From Endotrypanum monterogeii (Eukaryota; Euglenozoa; Kinetoplastea; Trypanosomatida; Trypanosomatidae): 18,481 nucleotides of DNA. Below the pieces are notes generated by a model that searched no databases, was not told where the DNA came from, and saw only the letters and a list, made by a program, of their open reading frames with translations. Position numbers and translations under genes: made by a program. Position 1 is the stretch's first letter. Every line of letters begins with the position of its first letter. Below, in pieces: positions 8,479 through 17,005 of the stretch. The DNA lies in NCBI GenBank assembly GCA_000333855.2, contig CM007318.1, positions 875,002-893,482 of the forward strand, given 5' to 3'.

Positions 8479-9510
8479 TCACCTGCGAGTGTTTTCGTTA
8501 TCCACGCGCCGCCGCTTTAGGTCGCGTGTTGGACCTAACCGCTGTTTCGCCAAGGTAAGTGATACATGGTCTGGAAGGCCTTTTCCCAAAAGGTGCGTGC
8601 CGCGAGCACCAATGTAGTTTTCATTTAAGTTCAGATAAAACTTGGTGGCAGAGGCGGAGGCCGGACGTGGCAATGCAGGTGTGCTGGATGACTTGATGTG
8701 CAGAGATGGCTCTGGCCAACCACGTAGTACGTCAGAAATGATATGTGCGCCATCATCATCGAGGCCGACACTCTTCATTATCACTGCACGTATGGATGGA
8801 CAGTGCAGCAAAGCTCTGACGACGTGAACGACCCCATCATTACCAACCTTTGAGTTGTAACTGAGGTCCAAGAGCTCAAGAGAAGACGACTGTCGTGCGG
8901 CGGCTTCTGCTTTCGCCGAAGCTGTAGTGCCAAGTGATGGACATCCTGCAGACGAGCTCACGGTATCCCGCGCAGTTGAGGTATCCCCGGTGCTCCCCAA
9001 CCCCAGAGTGTTGCAGAGAAGAACAACATCGTCGGCGTTCAGCCGATTCCGTGAAAAATCCACGACGCGCAGGGTGTGACGATGTGCGACGATGCGATTG
9101 AAGAACAAGTGTATTCCTGTAGGACCATCACACCCGATCTGGAGACGCAAATGACGCAGCGGGTTTTTCATGTAAGAGAGGTCGAAGTAAGCCGCAGCAC
9201 GCTCGCAGTGCACCTTGGCAAAGCGACTGCGCACCACCTCCAGCATATCGGAGCGAGGGAGGGCGTGCATGATGCGGTAGATAGAATCCTTTCGAAGCTC
9301 CTCGCGACTGGAAGCTGTGGAAATATTTGCCTTGATCGCCTCAACCGCCTGCTCTTGCTCGGATATACTGAAAGCCACCACACGTGCAGGGGTTGAGCAA
9401 GAGACAAAGGTGCTCGTAGCTGGAAGAGGACCAGAAGCTGACAAGTAAGAATCTTTCGCCAACGTGTCAACACGCGTTATACTGCCCGAAAGATAACTAT
9501 TCGTGTTCAT
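8479..9510 (-). CDS. Leucine-rich-repeat (RNI-like) protein
   Basis: The 343-residue protein has ribonuclease-inhibitor-type leucine-rich repeats, which usually serve as protein-binding scaffolds. Repeat cores are visible at about 147-170 (L-R-V-V-D-F-S-R-N-R-L), 211-234 (L-E-L-L-D-L-S-Y-N), 239-264 (I-R-A-V-I-M-K-S-V-G-L) and 290-312 (K-F-Y-L-N-L-N-E-N-Y-I-G). A Ser/Ala/Thr-rich linker at about 172-210 separates the first two. The last residues are basic (K-R-R-R). No catalytic or membrane segment is seen. The start at 9510 (ACCATGA) was chosen because the first AG after the pyrimidine tract lies at 9615-9614, which would remove the earlier in-frame ATG at 9621. Starting at 9621 would add 37 residues resembling a mitochondrial presequence. 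The specific partner and role cannot be told from sequence. Confidence 0.82.
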   Translation of the reverse strand: MNTNSYLSGSITRVDTLAKDSYLSASGPLPATSTFVSCSTPARVVAFSISEQEQAVEAIKANISTASSREELRKDSIYRIMHALPRSDMLEVVRSRFAKVHCERAAAYFDLSYMKNPLRHLRLQIGCDGPTGIHLFFNRIVAHRHTLRVVDFSRNRLNADDVVLLCNTLGLGSTGDTSTARDTVSSSAGCPSLGTTASAKAEAAARQSSSLELLDLSYNSKVGNDGVVHVVRALLHCPSIRAVIMKSVGLDDDGAHIISDVLRGWPEPSLHIKSSSTPALPRPASASATKFYLNLNENYIGARGTHLLGKGLPDHVSLTLAKQRLGPTRDLKRRRVDNENTRR

Positions 9511-9613
9511 GGTGTTCAGTGCACGGCGCTTGCTTGCCAGCGGATTCAGATAGCTTGGCAGCCGTGCTGCTAGAGGAGCGACCAGAGAAAGGGCACCGAT
9601 TCGGAAAATACGA

Positions 9614-9739
9614 CTGTGCATGTATATATATAAAGATATATATATATATATTTTTTTAAGTGTAAAAGAAGAAGCGGGGAGCAGGTAGGAAGCGATCGAG
9701 ACACAGAACAAACATGGGTTAGTCGTATGACGAGGAGGA
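9614..9739 (-). promoter_or_regulatory. Trans-splice acceptor region of the LRR gene
   Basis: The minus strand is AG-free from 9739 to 9616 (124 nt). It contains a strong pyrimidine tract at about 9660-9683 (including GCTTCTTCTTTT), then A and TA runs, and reaches its first AG at 9615-9614 (CACAG). The resulting 103-nt leader contains no ATG before the gene start at 9510, which supports both calls. Confidence 0.65.
9622..9657. repeat. TA-rich microsatellite with T run
   Basis: Imperfect TA repeats end in a run of seven or more T on the + strand. The tract lies between the pyrimidine tract and acceptor of the LRR gene and stays free of AG on the sense strand. Confidence 0.9.
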
Positions 9740-10398
9740 CTCCGTGAATCAACGGGACGGCCAAACACCTTTCGAGATAGACGAAGTCACCTGCAATCAC
9801 TCTGGAAACAGACACAAATACACACATACGCACACACTGTGTGCACGCATGCACGTCACGCTTTAGTGTGCGCCACAGAACGAGGCACGATCAATTATTA
9901 TAATCATTATTACAATAACGTCAGGCGCACAGTTGGGGGGGGGGAGGGGTCCTTTCCACGTAAAGGACCCTCTTTTGGGTCAAGGTGAGGGATGACTGGA
10001 CAGACAGAAGCCGTATTGCGTATGGTAGCTTTGAAAGGAGCATGGGCGACTGCCTCTTCGCCAAGCAATTCAGCAAGAATAACACAGAGATGAGATGAGA
10101 GAGGAACGGCAATGGACAAAGAAAAGTAGAGCATATCTAAAGGCTTCACACACTGGCCGACGGCACGAATGCATCAGCTTTCTGTCGCTACCCTGCCAAA
10201 TCCTTCACCTAGGCGGTCTCCCTCAGCGTCTAAGCACGCCTCTTTCGTTGGTATTGACGCCTCCTCATTCTTTTGACTTTCACGATAAAGCAAGCATAAC
10301 ACACGCTTTCACACACACCTGGTGCCCACGTTGAGTCTCCCCTCGAACATGAGAAGGGGCAAGCTACGCTAGGAGAACCGAATGCAGAAAATTGGGCA
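9740..10398. other. Spacer between WD40 and LRR genes
   Basis: No gene is supported. The stretch should carry the 3' untranslated region of the WD40 transcript. It contains a G run (about 9935-9944) beside a strong inverted repeat, plus an AT-rich patch at about 9892-9918. Confidence 0.6.
9947..9970 (-). other. Perfect 9-bp stem hairpin with alternative pairing partner
   Basis: GGGTCCTTT (9947-9955) is the exact reverse complement of AAAGGACCC (9962-9970), leaving a 6-nt loop. A third segment, GGGTC at 9977-9981, can instead pair with GACCC at 9966-9970, so two mutually exclusive stems are possible. In the minus-strand transcript the hairpin is followed by a run of C. It lies in the WD40 3' region or LRR upstream region. 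Function is unknown. Confidence 0.5.
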
Positions 10399-12135
10399 TC
10401 ACATTGAGACAGCGTGGTATGGGTGGACAGCGGACGTTCGGCGCACGGAGACAATAATACCGAGCTTTTTTCCGATCACCGTTGATGGCACGCACGTCAC
10501 GACATGCCCACCCCCGCGCGTGCTCTCGGCGCTGCTCACTTTGCTGGCCTTCTCTCGAGAGCCAGTTGCGCTCGTCCCGTCCGCCCTCGAGGAATGCTGG
10601 TACCTGAAATCAACAGCCCAGTTATTTACAGAGCTGTCGAGGTGAGCCGTAACAAATCGCGTGCCCGTGTTGTTCCACGACAACTTGGTGACCTCTTCAC
10701 ACAGCACCTGGGTCGACGCAAGCACCTGGAGTGCACCGTCAGTATGAGGCCCCGCGCTACCCTGCATTCCCCCTGTCCGAACACCACCACCACCGCCGCT
10801 GGAGCTGTGTCCCACGTGGGGCAAACCCGCAGCGTTCATGAAGCGGGGACGACCGAAAAGCACCAGCCGAACACAAGTCCCAAAGACCATCGCCAGACAC
10901 AAAAAACTGCGACCCGATGAGGGTGACCAGGAAACTTGTCTACAGAAACCGCTTGAGGGGAAAGGCGGTTGGTGATACACTACCTCACTCAGCCGCGAGC
11001 TGTCTTGGGTCGCCGCCACGATGTACACAGACCCTCCCTGATCACCGGCGGCCAGGAGGGCACCGGACTCATCCCAGGACAAGCTGAGTACGTCTCGCAG
11101 ACGATGTGGCGTTTCAGCTGCACAAGAGGAGCTGATACCCCTTGTTCTTACATCATCATGTACCCGAGATTCGCTTTCGTCATCCTCGATAAAGGGAAGC
11201 ATGAAAATCGAGCACAACCCCCAAGCTGTACCACTCACACCATCCGCGCCACCTGACACAACGCAGTCATCTGCACTAGAGCCGGGTGATGGCCCGGATG
11301 TCGCCCCTGTCCCAGGCGCGGTAGAGCCTCTCGCCCACAACTCCACCCGGCCGCGACTACATGCACAAGCGACAGTGAAGTTTGTAGAAATGGAGCAACT
11401 CACACTCTCTGTGGAGCGGATGCAGTCATCAAGCGCCCAGTGTCCGTGGGAGTAGCGATAGAGTCGAATACCGTGCCCTGGGCAGAGCCCAGCGAGATAG
11501 ATGCCTTGCTGCCACGGCGCCCAGGACAACTCCGTGCAGGTGTATGGTAACTCATCAATCAAGATGGACATGCTCGCCGGATCCCACTTGAGCAACCGCT
11601 CATCCACCGGTGCGGGCTGCCCGTCACGAAACGGGTCTTCGTCCGTCACCCGCAGCATACCAATATTACCTATCACCGGCATCAGTTGCGTCCATGTGAC
11701 AAGAATCTCATTTTTGGATGTGGCGATACCCAGGAGCTTGCAGTGGTTGTTGTGCTCCATGGACAAGATGGTTGCGTCTTCGGCAGTGAGATGAAAGATG
11801 GGACTCATGTACGAAACGCCAGCACCACCCGAATGAAACGTGCGCGCGGTGGAATTTATCATGTCCGCGCTGGCACCGTAGAGTGCACGCCACTCAGCTG
11901 CCGCGGCAGTGTCGGTGCGGTGAGCGGCGCCGTGGCTTGCATGAGCTCCGCGAGTGGGCATCGCATTCGTCCCGGAAGGGACTCCGTTCAGTGGCCCAGC
12001 AGCGCCTGACGTAGACGCAGTGTGTGACCCGCCAACAGGGAAGCCGCTCGGCACATACTCAAGCAAGGACCGCACCCCCGCATGGCGGCCGTCGCCCGTA
12101 AGCGACAAAGGCGTAGCATGCCAAGAAGACTCCAT
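10399..12135 (-). CDS. WD40 beta-propeller protein, Sec13/Seh1-like
   Basis: The 578-residue protein has a low-complexity N-terminus (about 1-105, rich in G, S, A and H) and then WD40-type blades. Blade-like cores include C-T-E-L-S-W-A-P-W (about 200-208), V-L-S-L-S-W-D-E-S-G (349-358), C-R-Q-V-S-W-S-P-S-S-G (398-408) and V-T-K-L-S-W-N-N-T-G-T-R-F-V (482-495) ending at N-N-W near 504-506. The last pattern closely resembles the Sec13/Seh1 family, whose members serve COPII coats, the nuclear pore outer ring and the SEA complex. Trypanosomatid pore complexes contain Sec13-like propellers, so a pore or coat role is inferred, not shown. Gly/Ser-rich loops at about 270-305 and 440-465 enlarge it well beyond the usual 300-360 residues of Sec13/Seh1. 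The start is a true ATG. It is the first gene of the visible cluster. Confidence 0.8.
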   Translation of the reverse strand: MESSWHATPLSLTGDGRHAGVRSLLEYVPSGFPVGGSHTASTSGAAGPLNGVPSGTNAMPTRGAHASHGAAHRTDTAAAAEWRALYGASADMINSTARTFHSGGAGVSYMSPIFHLTAEDATILSMEHNNHCKLLGIATSKNEILVTWTQLMPVIGNIGMLRVTDEDPFRDGQPAPVDERLLKWDPASMSILIDELPYTCTELSWAPWQQGIYLAGLCPGHGIRLYRYSHGHWALDDCIRSTESVSCSISTNFTVACACSRGRVELWARGSTAPGTGATSGPSPGSSADDCVVSGGADGVSGTAWGLCSIFMLPFIEDDESESRVHDDVRTRGISSSCAAETPHRLRDVLSLSWDESGALLAAGDQGGSVYIVAATQDSSRLSEVVYHQPPFPSSGFCRQVSWSPSSGRSFLCLAMVFGTCVRLVLFGRPRFMNAAGLPHVGHSSSGGGGGVRTGGMQGSAGPHTDGALQVLASTQVLCEEVTKLSWNNTGTRFVTAHLDSSVNNWAVDFRYQHSSRADGTSATGSREKASKVSSAESTRGGGHVVTCVPSTVIGKKLGIIVSVRRTSAVHPYHAVSM

Positions 12136-12137
12136 AA

Positions 12138-12143
12138 CTACAT
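12138..12143 (-). promoter_or_regulatory. Minimal start-stop upstream ORF (ATG-TAG) before the WD40 gene
   Basis: An ATG immediately followed by TAG ends two bases before the WD40 start codon. A second upstream ORF of 11 codons lies at 12144-12179. Both are in the leader if splicing occurs at 12198 or 12189. Upstream ORFs commonly reduce translation of the main ORF. Confidence 0.4.
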
Positions 12144-12197
12144 TTATAACCTCAGAGATATGTATGCCCGTGGATGCATGTGTCCGAGCTCGTTTTT

Positions 12198-12324
12198 CTC
12201 AACAGCACAGAGCCGTGAACACGAATAAGACAAAAGGAAATAAGACCAGAGGAAGAATGAATGAGAAATCAAGAAGATGAACCCATGTTCACAAGATGTG
12301 TTACGTACACACACACAGCGAGCC
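12198..12324 (-). promoter_or_regulatory. Trans-splice acceptor region of the WD40 gene
   Basis: The minus strand is AG-free from 12324 to 12200 (125 nt). It carries a long pyrimidine-rich stretch at about 12217-12285, and its first AG is at 12199-12198 (TTGAG), followed by 12190-12189 and 12152-12151. The resulting leader would be about 15-62 nt. Confidence 0.55.
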
Positions 12325-12551
12325 CTGATCCCTCGTATTTGTTGAAAGTAGGCACTCGTCGCTAGAAAGCAGAATTCGGAAGAAAGAGAAAAAAACGGAG
12401 GGGAAGCTCCTCAGGCCAAGCGCCACCCCTTGTGATTCCCCTCTCCGTATTTTCCCAGAGATCTGAATTTGCCTTCACGGTTGCCATTCGTGCGACTCCC
12501 CCCCCCAGGTGGAAGGTTGATAAATGGAAATGGAAATTTAAAAGCAGTACC

Positions 12552-12571
12552 GTGTGTGTGTGTGTGTGTGT
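12552..12571. repeat. (GT)10 microsatellite
   Basis: A GT run sits in the gene-free region upstream of the WD40 gene. Confidence 0.95.
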
Positions 12572-13449
12572 ATGCTTTTGTGGCGCCTGTGCACACCTTT
12601 TTCTTTCCCGTGGGGAAGCGACGGGCCTCCGTGGCCTGTCATCTTTCGTTTTTCCTTCAACCGTATGCCGGAGAAGGGGTTAGGGGTTGATGCTATGATC
12701 GTTCACGTGCGCATCTGTGGCCTAGTGATGCGAAGCAGTAGACCACAACATAATCAGGAAACTTGGGATAAAGTGGAGGAAGAGGACGACGAGCTCAGCG
12801 CACCGCTTTCGCCTCATTGATGAGAGAATACACCGTAAACAAAAAACACTGCGATACACATGGACATAGCGATCCATCTTTCAGATGCACTCGAACGAGC
12901 GAATACAACAAATGAAAAAAAGAGCGCAAAGCATAAAAAGGAGAAAAATGCGGGGGCAACTTCTCACCGATTTCCTTACCGCAAAAAAAAAAAAATACAT
13001 ACATAGAAGGACACACACAGACGCACACACGAAAAAAAAAAAATTATGATAAAGCGCATGCCGCCATGAACGACTGGGGTGACTCGCCGTGATGAGTGAG
13101 CTCTAACAAATGAGAAGAGGGAATCATAAGGGGAAGCTCGTGATATCTTTGTCTTGTTTTCTCTCGAACGATCTTGAGCTTAGGCATGGAAGTGCGTGTG
13201 CTACTACACCTCAGTGGGCAGATCACCAGTGCATATAAATACATAATGGTAACATATCTCTGTGGCTTCATCTTTTCATGCATGCTTGACCGCCTTCCCT
13301 CCCCGTTGTCTGACAAAAAAACTCCCTTACAATTTTTTTTTTTGCAATTAAGCATCGGCCTGTTTCTCAAACATACCTATACATACACACATATCTATAC
13401 ATACGCGCACGTCTTCCCCTTCACCGGCAATGTTTTTTTTTTTTGTAGC

Positions 13450-13466
13450 GTGTGTGTGTGTGTGTT
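13450..13466. repeat. (GT)n microsatellite
   Basis: A short GT run follows a T run at 13431-13444. Confidence 0.9.
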
Positions 13467-13754
13467 TCGATCCACCTCCCTCGGCTTGAACTAACTACAA
13501 GTCGATTTTTTGTGACGAAGTGAAAATATACAAATGCATCGATAGAAAATAAAATCCCTCTTTAAAGGTCAACACCGGAAGACGCTCACGAGATTGAAAA
13601 ATCACCATGAAAGTGAGTCTGATAGCGTTAACCATACGCAAAGGCATGAGCACATGAGAAGCCCAGAAAAACAACAATTTTTTTTAACATCATCGTCAGA
13701 AAACCGTCATCGATATATTATAAATCCCATCAAGGCAGTTATTTACTTCACATT

Positions 13755-13758
<4 letters not shown>

Positions 13759-13788
<30 letters not shown>
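13759..13788. repeat. (TA)15 microsatellite
   Basis: A pure TA run is followed by CATA repeats, in the gene-free region. Confidence 0.95.
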
Positions 13789-13792
<4 letters not shown>

Positions 13793-14133
13793 CATACAGA
13801 GATACATATGAAGACGCAGGGAAGCAATGCAATGGATGAGAAGTCGAGAAAACACATAACATACAAAGAAAAAAAACGACGGAATAATCAAGCACCGATG
13901 GGTGTGCAGGCGGGGGAAAAAAGTCGAAAAAGGAAAATTTGCACCCCCTCCCCTCCTTCTCCTCCCTGTCTGCAAAAAAAAAAAAGTTGAAGCAGATCAT
14001 GAAGGAAGAGAAGCAAACACATACGAACACAGCCAGTGCTTCTGCAATCGTGGGAAACAAGAAAAGAATCGCCTTTCAGAGCCAAGATTGGAGTGATCTT
14101 GATGATTGATTTGCCCACACCACAGATTGGAGG

Positions 14134-14693
14134 TTCTCTCAGGAAGACACTCCCTCTGCCCTGCGGCACGAGACCCCCAGCTGCAGCCTGCACGGCCGCC
14201 GTTTCACAGACCCCTCACATGGTGCGCGACAGCGGTGTGCATGTGCCGAGCCAGCGCCAAGCCAGCCAACTGAACGCAGCTTCTGCAAGATCCTCTAGCA
14301 ACACCGCTTCCCAGATCGCCTTGCAGCAGCCCCAATCAATCAGCCACCCCTGCAGCGCGTCCCTCGCGGTCGTGCCTTCCTCTTTCAACTCCCTTCCCAC
14401 ATCGCTGCTACACCAGTAGATGCAGAGGAGCACGTCAACTGCACCCGAGCCACCGAGACACTCCGCCCACCACACACATCGCACAGACGTCCCTCACCAC
14501 TGCATTTGTTACCACTCCAAGCACATCCGCATTGATAGCAGGATAAGAGCTTTCCGGCCCCTCCCCCCTACTTCCCCATCCCTACCCCACCGAAAGCGAG
14601 CAGGGAGGAGGGGACACGCGCACCCGCCTGACACTCCACCATGAGAGACGCCCTTCCTCCTCTCTGTCACGAAAACGCGTTCAAGAAAAGGAG
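14134..14693. repeat. 560-bp dispersed direct repeat, copy B (SIDER-like retroposon candidate)
   Basis: This is the second copy of the block at 759-1317, in the same orientation and offset by 13375-13376 bases. It differs by one inserted C near 14167. It stands out as a GC-richer block within AT-rich spacer DNA. An A run of about 19 (14719-14738) follows 25 nt after the shared end. The flanks beyond the shared block are unrelated between copies, so the repeat moved or was converted as a discrete unit rather than by duplication of a larger segment. No clear target-site duplication was found around this copy. Confidence 0.97.
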
Positions 14694-14817
14694 AAAGCGG
14701 GGCGCGGCCGATGGAAGTAAAAAAAAAAAAAAAAAAAACTGACTGAGAACGACTTCGCTAACGTCACTAGGAGGGGAGGGGAACACTATTTCGCACCACA
14801 GTCGATTCGAGAAAGCA

Positions 14818-14852
14818 ATATATATTATATATATATTATATATATTATATAT
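14818..14852. repeat. Imperfect AT-rich tandem repeat
   Basis: TATATAT-type units are separated by extra T residues, followed by an A run at about 14877-14892. Confidence 0.85.
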
Positions 14853-15160
14853 CGATATCTGCACCCCGTCGTTGGAAAAAAAAAAAAAAAAATAGTCTGG
14901 AAGTAAAACGTCATCAGCCTCCACAACCCAAAAACATGAGTTGAAAGGGAAAAGAGAAGGAATGGAAACAAAAACACGTGAGCATCATTCTCATCGACGC
15001 CCACAAGGAGGGGGTGAGATCTCCATTCATACAAAAAAAAAAAGCCGGAAAATACCAGTCACAAAGTGCAGATCAAACACGTGAAAAGATTTAAATAACT
15101 TAAAAGGAGACAGGAAGGAATGGGGGGGAGAGAGGCACCTCTCATACATACACCAAAACA

Positions 15161-15161
<1 letters not shown>

Positions 15162-15193
<32 letters not shown>
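15162..15193. repeat. (AC)16 microsatellite
   Basis: A pure AC run lies just left of the long polypurine stretch. Confidence 0.95.
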
Positions 15194-15195
<2 letters not shown>

Positions 15196-15215
15196 AGGAA
15201 AGGGGAGGTGGTACT

Positions 15216-15620
15216 GTTGACAAGTAGAAACGAGGTGAAAAAAAAAGAGTGGAGAAACAGACATGAACACGAAAGAAGTCGCCGATAATAACAAAAAAAA
15301 CAGAAACATATGAAGTACCTCTGCGATCCATCAAAAGGGAGAAAAAGAGAGAGGGAAAGGGGAGAATACAAGACAGGTATGGAAGGAGTAGGCACAGATT
15401 AATCACACCCACAAAAAAAAAAAAGAGTACTGCCTGGGAGTGGGGAAGGAGTGAAGGTGAGAGGGGAATCAATACAACCCGAACAAGCAAACGAAAAAAA
15501 AAAACAGATGAATAGGATACGTAGTCATGTGGAAAAAAAGGGGGAGTGCAAGCGGAGGAAACGATGACAACCAATCAGTAGGAACGCACAAGAAGAAATT
15601 TGGTGACCAAGAAAGAGGCA
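15216..15620 (-). other. 405-nt polypurine (+) / polypyrimidine (-) tract nearly devoid of AG on the minus strand
   Basis: Only four CT dinucleotides occur on the + strand (starting at 15319, 15321, 15430 and 15434). The minus strand therefore has AG-free runs of 103, 107 and 185 nt, with long C/T stretches. This resembles the trans-splice regions of the four genes, but no coding frame follows within 3 kb downstream. Confidence 0.55.
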
Positions 15621-16852
15621 CTCGGCACATTCGCTTGATCGAAAATGGCGCATCTTGCTTCGAAGTAAACACTCGACAACGGAAACGGATTGAAACAACA
15701 ACAGAAATAAGAAATAGATGCGGAAGGAATCGGTGTTTTCCTGTAAATAAGAGAGAACTAAAGAAGGCAGTCAACAGAGCCAATCAACAACCTGACGGCA
15801 GCACCGCGAGCATCTCCTGCCTTCCTCAACTAGATTTATTTTTTTTCCGTCAGTCATCAGATGCCTATTCCTGTACACAAGTGGAGGTGTATCGACATTT
15901 TATGGTTTAAAGTGAAATATTTTCCGGCATTTTACTTGTTTTGCTTCTTGTTTGGTTTAAAAATATATATTTTTTTTTTCCAAGCGGGGGAGAAAGAGGA
16001 TGCACAACGAGGGACGAATGAAACGGTCAATCATGAAAGGAGAGAGGAAGAAAAAGAGGGACAAAATGCAACAAAGCGGTCGTAACCCAAATCAAACAAC
16101 TAACACCACCGTCATGACCGAAAAAAAAAATTAACAGGGGCCCTTAGAATGCACATAAACCACGCACTTTTTGAGAGACAACGAGCGCCCTTTTTCTTTT
16201 TTTGCCGCTCTCGACACTGGCTCATGAGTTTCTTGAAAGCCAAAGAGGCACTGATCAGCGCACGGAAAGCCGTAGCGGTTCTGAGAAGACTCAGACGCGC
16301 ACAAACACGTTCACACATTTTCCAATCATGACGAAACATTTCTGCTTAGATTCCCTTTTCATATTTATTTTTTCTTGCTTTGACTTCAGACGCATCTGCC
16401 TGAATGAGAACGTTTCCCTAATCTGCCCATTGCCACTCGATCACTCGACGTCAGTGGGCACAGACAGCACGTCGCCTATCGATGCAGCTGTGTTCTGTGG
16501 AACACTGGGCAAGAGAGGATAATGTTTCCTTTCTTTCTTATCGCATCTCTTCTTCTCACGCGTATCAGCCTCATTTCAGCTCCAGATTTAAACCCGTTGA
16601 ACCGTCTTCTCCCTCCCCTCTCCTCCCCGCCGTTGTTGTTGTTGTTTTCATGATTCGGGCAGTGAAAGGGGTAACTTTTTAAAACATTTTAGTTCTTTTT
16701 TTTTCAAAGGGTCAAAAAAAAAAAATACAAGCACCTGTTTTGTCCTCCAATTCAAGAACAACACAAGACGAGGTAATCAGCCGAGAGAGATTGGGGGAAA
16801 AAAGAGAAGCCGCCGATGAAGAATGATTCACATGCCCTAAAGACGCCTGTGC

Positions 16853-16873
16853 GTGTGTGTGTGTGTGTGTGTG
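16853..16873. repeat. (GT)10 microsatellite
   Basis: A GT run in gene-free DNA. Confidence 0.95.
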
Positions 16874-16987
16874 CATACGCGCTTTCGTATGCAAAGCTGT
16901 GTGTAAGATAAAAACAGTTTAGTTCCACTACACGGATCTCGTGAAGATCAGCACACGTTTACCTGAATAAAAAGAATCAAGGCAGGA

Positions 16988-17005
16988 ATATATATATATA
17001 TATAT
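16988..17005. repeat. (AT)9 microsatellite
   Basis: A short AT run followed by GCGCACGCGC. Confidence 0.9.

Larger units (their letters stand above)
12325..14133. other. Gene-free region between WD40 gene and repeat copy B
   Basis: No convincing gene is seen in 1.8 kb. Contents are GT runs, two A runs about 40 nt apart (12981-12993 and 13031-13042), T runs (about 13334-13343 and 13431-13444) and a long TA run. Open frames of up to about 108 codons have low-complexity translations and no domain. Confidence 0.6.

Noticed and set aside
12674..12688. Telomere-like GGGGTTAGGGGTTG
   Set aside because: Only about one and a half TTAGGG-like units and not tandem, so too short to indicate an interstitial telomere.
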